Origin: an uncultured Bacillota bacterium
GTDB lineage: Bacteria; Bacillota; Clostridia; Lachnospirales; CAG-274
Length of the DNA: 64,000 bases
NCBI GenBank assembly: GCA_958426775.1
Contig: CATZZP010000004.1
Coordinates: 62,001-126,000 of the forward strand
Direction: 5' to 3'
Part shown: positions 60,080-64,000 of the stretch, piece by piece
Numbering within the stretch: position 1 is the stretch's first letter
How the letters are laid out: the number at the start of each line of letters is the position of its first letter
Program-made: the position numbers and the translations under genes
Notes under the pieces: generated by a model
Database searches by the model: none
What the model saw: the letters and a program-made list of their open reading frames with translations, nothing else
What the model was told of the DNA's origin: nothing

Positions 60080-60901
60080 ATGAACTGGCTGCTGATTTTA
60101 ATTACTGTCCTTAAATTTATCGGTATATCTTTACTAATTATACTTGCACTGGTAGTTTTTATCCTGCTTGTGTTACTGCTTTGCGGTATAAAATACGGTG
60201 TTAAGGGTAATTATAACAATGGATTGGGTGAGAGTAACGGATATGTTACTTGGCTTTTCGGTTTGTTCAGGGCGGATTTCTGCTATAAGGATAATAAGCT
60301 TGACTACAATTTAAGTCTGTTTTTTGTTGACCTTAAAAAGCTTATATTTAATGATAAACCGGAGCAAAAGGAAAGAGCTGTAACAAGGTCTGAACCAAAG
60401 GCAAAAGCTGAGGAGGACAGACAGGTTACAATAATGAGTAAACAATCAGAGCAGAAACCAAAAACCGACTATGATAAAAAAATAAAAAAAACAAAGAGAG
60501 GGCATAGGGGTATTTCCGTAAAAAAGAAAAGACCTGAAAAAAAGGAGAGCTTACTTGATAAGCTTAATAATATTATAACAGAATATGAGCCTCAAAAGCT
60601 TTTTTATCCTGCAAAAAGGTTTCTCAGGAGATTTACAAAGGCTCTCGGTGCTAAAGGCGGTGCAGATATTGTCTTTGGCTTTGATGACCCTTCTTTGACA
60701 GGCTTTGTTCTCGGAGGAGGAAGTGTTATATCAGCATTTTTGCCCTTTAGGCTTAATTTAAACGGCAATTTTGAAAGAGAGTATTTATGGGTAAAAGGTA
60801 GTATAAGCGGTAAAACAAGGGTGTTGGCTTTAATAATACCTATTGTACGTGCCGTTTTGGAAAAACCTGTATGGAATGTTTTAATGAAGTTGAAAGGATG
60901 A
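60080..60901 (+). CDS. DUF2953 family membrane protein (YtfI-like)
   Basis: 273 aa. One long N-terminal membrane segment (LLIILALVVFILLVLLLCGI), a beta-rich stretch, a Lys-rich low-complexity linker (KKIKKTKRGHRGISVKKKRP), and a C-terminal domain with GGADIVFGFDDPSLTGFVLG, the DUF2953 core. In Bacillus the homologue ytfI lies beside ytfJ/gerW, as here, and is sporulation-linked. Molecular role unknown. Confidence 0.85.
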   Translation: MNWLLILITVLKFIGISLLIILALVVFILLVLLLCGIKYGVKGNYNNGLGESNGYVTWLFGLFRADFCYKDNKLDYNLSLFFVDLKKLIFNDKPEQKERAVTRSEPKAKAEEDRQVTIMSKQSEQKPKTDYDKKIKKTKRGHRGISVKKKRPEKKESLLDKLNNIITEYEPQKLFYPAKRFLRRFTKALGAKGGADIVFGFDDPSLTGFVLGGGSVISAFLPFRLNLNGNFEREYLWVKGSISGKTRVLALIIPIVRAVLEKPVWNVLMKLKG

Positions 60902-60907
60902 TAAACT

Positions 60908-61306
60908 ATGAGCAATTTAAATGCAAATCTGGAAACACTTTTCAGTAAAATGGAAAACTTTGTGTCTACAAAAACAGTAGTAGGAGAGCCTACAAAAATA
61001 GGGGATATGACTTTTATTCCTTTGGTTGATGTTGCTTTCGGTGTAGGTGCAGGCTCTTCGGACAATGCAGCGGATAAGGATAAAAAGGAAAGCGGTGCGG
61101 GCGGCTTAGGTGCTAAAATTTCACCTACTGCGGTTATAGTAATTAATAAAACAGGCGAAATTCAGCTTGTTAATATTAAAAATCAGTCAGCTGTTAATAA
61201 GCTTATTGATATGGTACCGGGTATAGCAAGTAAGCTTAACTTTGGTGCGAATAAGGACAAAACCGAAAGTTATGAGCCTTTCGAGGAGGAGAGGATAAGC
61301 GAGTGA
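60908..61306 (+). CDS. gerW: GerW/YtfJ family sporulation protein
   Basis: 132 aa. Family blocks TVVGEPTKIGDMTFIPLVDV and FGVGAGSS, a Gly-rich GAGGLGAKISPTAVIVI region and a variable acidic tail. In Bacillus, YtfJ (GerW) is a spore protein needed for proper germination with alanine. Seven bases after the DUF2953 gene; the two form a conserved pair. Confidence 0.9.
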   Translation: MSNLNANLETLFSKMENFVSTKTVVGEPTKIGDMTFIPLVDVAFGVGAGSSDNAADKDKKESGAGGLGAKISPTAVIVINKTGEIQLVNIKNQSAVNKLIDMVPGIASKLNFGANKDKTESYEPFEEERISE

Positions 61307-61313
61307 TATACAA

Positions 61314-61862
61314 ATGAAGGATTTTTTTAGTGAACATCTTATAAAAAAAATTAAGTCAGAAGCTGACAGACGAAAAAAATTTAAAATTATAGCAGTTACC
61401 ATAATTCTTTCTGTTTTGTTCTGGCAAATTTGCGTTACTGCCGCAAATAAAAACGTTAATTTAGAGTCGGCTTTTATTTTGTTGGCAGTTATATTGATAG
61501 GCATTGTTGTTTTTGTTGCTTATAAGAAAATTCAGGAGCTTAATGTTGAGTATGAATATGCCTACACAGAGAACTATTTTGATGTTGATATTATTAAAAA
61601 CAGGGCTAAAAGGAAAAATGTGTTAAGCATTGATGTTGCTGAAATTGAGATTATGGCACATATTGACGATGTTGAACATTTAGCTTTATACGATAATTTA
61701 CCTACAGAGGATTTCAGCAGCGGTGAAATATTAGGCAATACATATGTATTTGTTGCTGTGTATAAGGGAAAGCGTAAAAAGATTATTATTGAGCCAAGCG
61801 AGGCTATGCTTAAAGCCTTTTACGGCGACCTAACTCCTCGCAGAATGTTTCTGAAAAAATAG
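61314..61862 (+). CDS. Two-helix membrane protein of unknown function (182 aa)
   Basis: Basic N-terminus (KKIKSEADRRKKFK), two membrane helices (IAVTIILSVLFWQICVTAA and FILLAVILIGIVVFVAYK), then a soluble domain with EYAYTENYFDVDIIKNRAKR and VFVAVYKGKRKKIIIEPSE. The soluble part resembles small PH-like domains in style only. Starts 7 bases after gerW, so probably in the same operon. Family not firmly recognised; a DUF6106-type clostridial protein is possible. Confidence 0.75.
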   Translation: MKDFFSEHLIKKIKSEADRRKKFKIIAVTIILSVLFWQICVTAANKNVNLESAFILLAVILIGIVVFVAYKKIQELNVEYEYAYTENYFDVDIIKNRAKRKNVLSIDVAEIEIMAHIDDVEHLALYDNLPTEDFSSGEILGNTYVFVAVYKGKRKKIIIEPSEAMLKAFYGDLTPRRMFLKK

Positions 61863-61929
61863 TAACTTGCAAAATAGTATGTTTTGCCTTATAATCAATA
61901 GGTAATTAATTTTTATGGAGGAAATGCTG

Positions 61930-63462
61930 ATGCATGAATTAGTTATTGTGCTTGACTTCGGCGGTCAGTATAATCAGCTTATTGCACGTAGAGTGCGTGA
62001 GTGTAACGTATACTGCGAGGTTAAGTCTTACAAAATAAGTCTTGATGAAATTAAAAAACTTAACCCAAAGGGTATTATTTTTACAGGTGGACCAAATAGT
62101 GTGTACCTTGAGGAATCACCAAAGGTTGATAAGGCTGTTTTTGACTTAGGTATACCTGTTTTAGGTATATGCTATGGCTGTCAGCTTATGGCTTACACCT
62201 TAGGCGGTAAGGTTCAAGCGGCTGAAAATAACAGTGAGTACGGTATGACTGAAACTGAGTTTAATACAAGCTCATTACTTTTTAAAGGTCTTAAGGATAA
62301 GTCTATTACATGGATGAGCCACACAGACTACATAAGCCAATTGCCTGAGGGCTTCACCTCTGTTGCACATACTGCCGATTGTCCTGTTGCGGCTATGGAA
62401 AATAAGTCTGCTAAGCTTTACGGTATTCAGTATCACCCTGAAGTAATGCACACAGAAAACGGCACAGATATGCTTCGCAACTTCCTCTATGAGATTTGTG
62501 AGTGTAAAGGTGACTGGAGTATGAGTAATTATGCTCAGACGGCAATCAAGGATGTAAGAGAGAAGGTGGGCGATGGTAAGGTGCTTCTTGCACTTTCAGG
62601 CGGCGTAGATAGCTCTGTGCTTGCGGCTTTACTCTCAAAAGCTGTTGGTAACCAGCTTACCTGTATCTTTGTTGACCACGGTCTTATGCGTAAGAATGAG
62701 GGTGACGAGGTTGAGGCGGCATTTAAGGGCTGGGATATTAACTTTGTGCGTGTAAATGCAGGTGAGAGATTTTTGTCCGCTCTTTCAGGCGTAAGCGACC
62801 CGGAAACTAAGAGAAAGATTATAGGTGAGGAATTTATACGTGTCTTTGAGGACGAGGCTAAAAAGATAGGTAAGGTTGACTTCCTTGCACAGGGTACAAT
62901 TTATCCTGACGTAATTGAAAGCGGCAGCGGTGATGCGGCTGTTATCAAAAGCCATCATAATGTAGGCGGTTTGCCTGATTATGTTGATTTTAAGGAAATT
63001 GTTGAGCCTTTAAGACTGCTCTTTAAGGATGAGGTAAGGCAGCTTGGTGTTGAGCTTGGTCTTGCTGATTATCTTGTATGGCGTCAACCCTTCCCGGGTC
63101 CGGGTCTTGCAATCAGAATTATCGGTGAAATTACTCCTGATAAGATTGAAATTTTACAGGATGCCGACTATATCTTCAGAGAAGAAATTGCTAACGCAGG
63201 TATGGATAAGGAAATTAATCAGTACTTTGCAGTGCTTACCTCTATGCGTAGTGTAGGCGTAATGGGCGATAGCAGAACATATGATTATACCCTTGCACTC
63301 AGAGGTGTAACAACTACCGACTTTATGACAGCGGATTTTGCTAAAATACCATATGACATACTTGCCAAGATAAGCAATAGAATTGTAAACGAAGTTAAGA
63401 ATATTAACAGAGTAGTTTACGATATTACAACAAAGCCCCCTTCAACTATTGAGTGGGAGTGA
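61930..63462 (+). CDS. guaA: GMP synthase (glutamine-hydrolysing)
   Basis: Converts XMP to GMP. Glutaminase domain with catalytic Cys in GICYGCQLMAY and His-Glu in QYHPEVMH; ATP pyrophosphatase domain with LSGGVDSSVLAALL; C-terminal dimerisation domain ending DITTKPPSTIEWE. 510 aa from ATG 61930, which has GGAGG 8 bases upstream; ATG 61915 has none. The 3' end is a classic integration target for tyrosine recombinases, and foreign-looking DNA begins just after the stop. Confidence 0.96.
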   Translation: MHELVIVLDFGGQYNQLIARRVRECNVYCEVKSYKISLDEIKKLNPKGIIFTGGPNSVYLEESPKVDKAVFDLGIPVLGICYGCQLMAYTLGGKVQAAENNSEYGMTETEFNTSSLLFKGLKDKSITWMSHTDYISQLPEGFTSVAHTADCPVAAMENKSAKLYGIQYHPEVMHTENGTDMLRNFLYEICECKGDWSMSNYAQTAIKDVREKVGDGKVLLALSGGVDSSVLAALLSKAVGNQLTCIFVDHGLMRKNEGDEVEAAFKGWDINFVRVNAGERFLSALSGVSDPETKRKIIGEEFIRVFEDEAKKIGKVDFLAQGTIYPDVIESGSGDAAVIKSHHNVGGLPDYVDFKEIVEPLRLLFKDEVRQLGVELGLADYLVWRQPFPGPGLAIRIIGEITPDKIEILQDADYIFREEIANAGMDKEINQYFAVLTSMRSVGVMGDSRTYDYTLALRGVTTTDFMTADFAKIPYDILAKISNRIVNEVKNINRVVYDITTKPPSTIEWE

Positions 63463-63540
63463 TCTCACAGGTCTAAAAAGCCCAGTCATCACCGGACTTT
63501 TTAAGGATTTGAGCCATTCGTGGCAACGAAATGGCAACAA
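63450..63540. mobile_element. Probable left junction of an element integrated at guaA
   Basis: The guaA 3' end is followed by GCCATTCGT...ACGAAATGGC, an inverted repeat with one bulge (63514-63536), and by two direct TGGCAAC heptamers (63521-63527, 63532-63538). Beyond 63500 the DNA loses the tight gene packing of the rest of the window and the first ORF met has a different codon style. The integrase gene is not in the window. Confidence 0.5.
63475..63502 (+). terminator. Terminator of guaA
   Basis: AAAAAG-CCC...CGG-ACTTTTT hairpin 12 bases after the guaA stop, with one mismatch in the stem. Confidence 0.7.
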
Positions 63541-63560
63541 AACTTCATTATTCATAAGTA

Positions 63561-63601
63561 AAGAGCTAACTGATTTTGATTAAGTCAGTTAGCTCTTTTT
63601 T
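63561..63601 (+). terminator. Strong terminator in the junction region
   Basis: AAGAGCTAACTGA / TCAGTTAGCTCTTTTTT, 13-pair stem, 11-base loop. Confidence 0.9.
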
Positions 63602-63659
63602 GTTGTTTTTTAACTTTTTGTGAATTTTTTCAAAAATGGTGAAAAAAACGCCATTCTCG

Positions 63660-63676
63660 TCGGCTACCACTTGAGA
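63660..63676 (+). repeat. 17-bp direct repeat, copy 1
   Basis: TCGGCTACCACTTGAGA, identical to 63715-63731 (55-base period). Both copies are preceded by AAAAATGG and GCCAT, so the repeat unit is longer but imperfect. Confidence 0.85.
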
Positions 63677-63714
63677 GATATTTTTGAAAAACGGTTCTAA
63701 AAATGGTTTTGCCA

Positions 63715-63731
63715 TCGGCTACCACTTGAGA
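63715..63731 (+). repeat. 17-bp direct repeat, copy 2
   Basis: Second exact copy of the 17-mer at 63660. Two or three spaced repeats near an att site are typical of recombinase arm-binding or directionality-factor sites. Confidence 0.85.
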
Positions 63732-63852
63732 AGATGACAACCAAGCGTTTATGTCGTTACCAACAAATTAGCCCAATGATATACGCTGTTTTCAAATATC
63801 AGTTCAAAACAGGGAGTAAAAACGGCTCAAAAATGGCGTTAAGTAGAGGGAT

Positions 63853-64000
63853 TTATTTTTCCTCGTCTTTCAAAGCCTCAACAAGCATATCGCTGAGCGC
63901 CTGGGAAGGCACCTTTGCCCAACGCTGAGTGGTATCAAATTCGGGATAGCGATAACGCCAACGGTCGTATTCATCCTGCGTGATCTCGCCTGCTTTGAGC
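63853..64000 (-). CDS. C-terminal end of a mobile-element protein (partial)
   Basis: An open minus-strand frame enters from the right edge and stops at 63853; 49 codons are visible. It reads LKAGEITQDEYDRWRYRYPE, then FDTTQRWAKVPSQALSDM and ends EALKDEEK. The style matches small proteins at the ends of clostridial conjugative elements and prophages, but I cannot name the family. Codon choice (CGT, ACG, CAG, GCG) is richer in G+C than the rest of the window. A plus-strand frame over the same bases is taken to be its shadow. Confidence 0.55.
   Translation of the reverse strand, partial: LKAGEITQDEYDRWRYRYPEFDTTQRWAKVPSQALSDMLVEALKDEEK

Noticed and set aside
61863..61929. Possible purine riboswitch before guaA
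   Set aside because: Only 67 bases lie between the genes, with no purine-aptamer stems or conserved loops.
63514..63731. CRISPR-like repeats
   Set aside because: Only two copies of each repeat, irregular spacing, no array and no cas genes.
63734..63928. Plus-strand 64-codon ORF near the right edge
   Set aside because: Overlaps the minus-strand partial gene, lacks a ribosome site, and has a biased shadow-like composition.

Overview
The window reads as chromosome of an AT-rich, spore-forming, anaerobic Firmicute of the class Clostridia, most like the Oscillospirales/Ruminococcaceae (inference from gene content and protein style; no 16S gene is present). Sporulation markers are SpoVT, SpoIIID, a GerW/YtfJ protein and an alpha/beta-type SASP. 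Rex, thioredoxin/thioredoxin reductase and an IscR-IscS-IscU set fit an anaerobe, and a GH43 glycosidase fits a plant-polysaccharide diet. Promoters are near-consensus sigma-A and almost every operon ends in a clear intrinsic terminator. No CRISPR array, insertion sequence or rRNA was seen.

Layout. 1-1.4 kb: end of an uncharacterised ABC importer (permease, ATPase), then a 36-codon secreted-peptide candidate. 1.7-4.6 kb (minus): P2A cation ATPase behind a probable yybP-ykoY (Mn2+) riboswitch and terminator. 4.7-6.95 kb: NfeD, flotillin FloA, zinc-ribbon protein, convergent SASP. 7.0-10.2 kb: lysine riboswitch controlling asd-dapA-dapB. 10.2-16.2 kb (minus): metA-uvrB-uvrA-small gene. 16.3-18.5 kb (minus): thioesterase, MBL hydrolase, VOC protein; CarD. 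18.6-20.7 kb: small gene, spoVT, YgjP-like peptidase. 20.7-23.6 kb: NAD salvage operon (NrtR-like Nudix regulator, nicotinamidase-like hydrolase, pncB) with a palindrome over its -10 box. 23.7-24.5 kb: spoIIID and four tRNAs. 24.5-36.5 kb: ABC-F, rex, MATE pump, topB, Lrp-aminotransferase pair, sirtuin, HAD phosphatase, EamA transporter, M18 aminopeptidase. 36.5-42.1 kb (minus): rrf2-iscS-iscU-mnmA-MBL lipoprotein-trxA-trxB, with twin operators at the promoter. 42.2-42.4 kb: a compact three-hairpin RNA of about 110 nt. 42.4-44.5 kb (minus): trmL and two unknown genes. 44.6-49.7 kb: tRNA-Val and tRNA-Met, aroB, lspA, rluD, then PyrB and PyrC homologues that have lost most active-site residues. 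49.7-58.1 kb: rplS; a cytoplasmic subtilase with a small tail-anchored partner; rnhB-yraN-pgeF-DUF512-der-plsY-gpsA. 58.2-63.5 kb: GH43, unknown small gene, DUF2953, gerW, membrane protein, guaA. 63.5-64 kb: apparent junction with an integrated element at the guaA 3' end.

The strongest candidates for undescribed biology are: (1) the adjacent pseudo-aspartate-transcarbamoylase and pseudo-dihydroorotase, both full length but with catalytic residues replaced, at the place where lspA-rluD normally leads into the pyr operon; (2) the structured RNA at 42262-42373, with its own promoter, a perfect Shine-Dalgarno hidden in a hairpin, a 14-codon ORF and a duplicated CTCCACT motif; (3) the Nudix regulator with an intact catalytic box and a matching palindromic operator; and (4) the subtilase/tail-anchored protein pair. 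All functional statements rest on reading the sequence and family knowledge; no database search was run.
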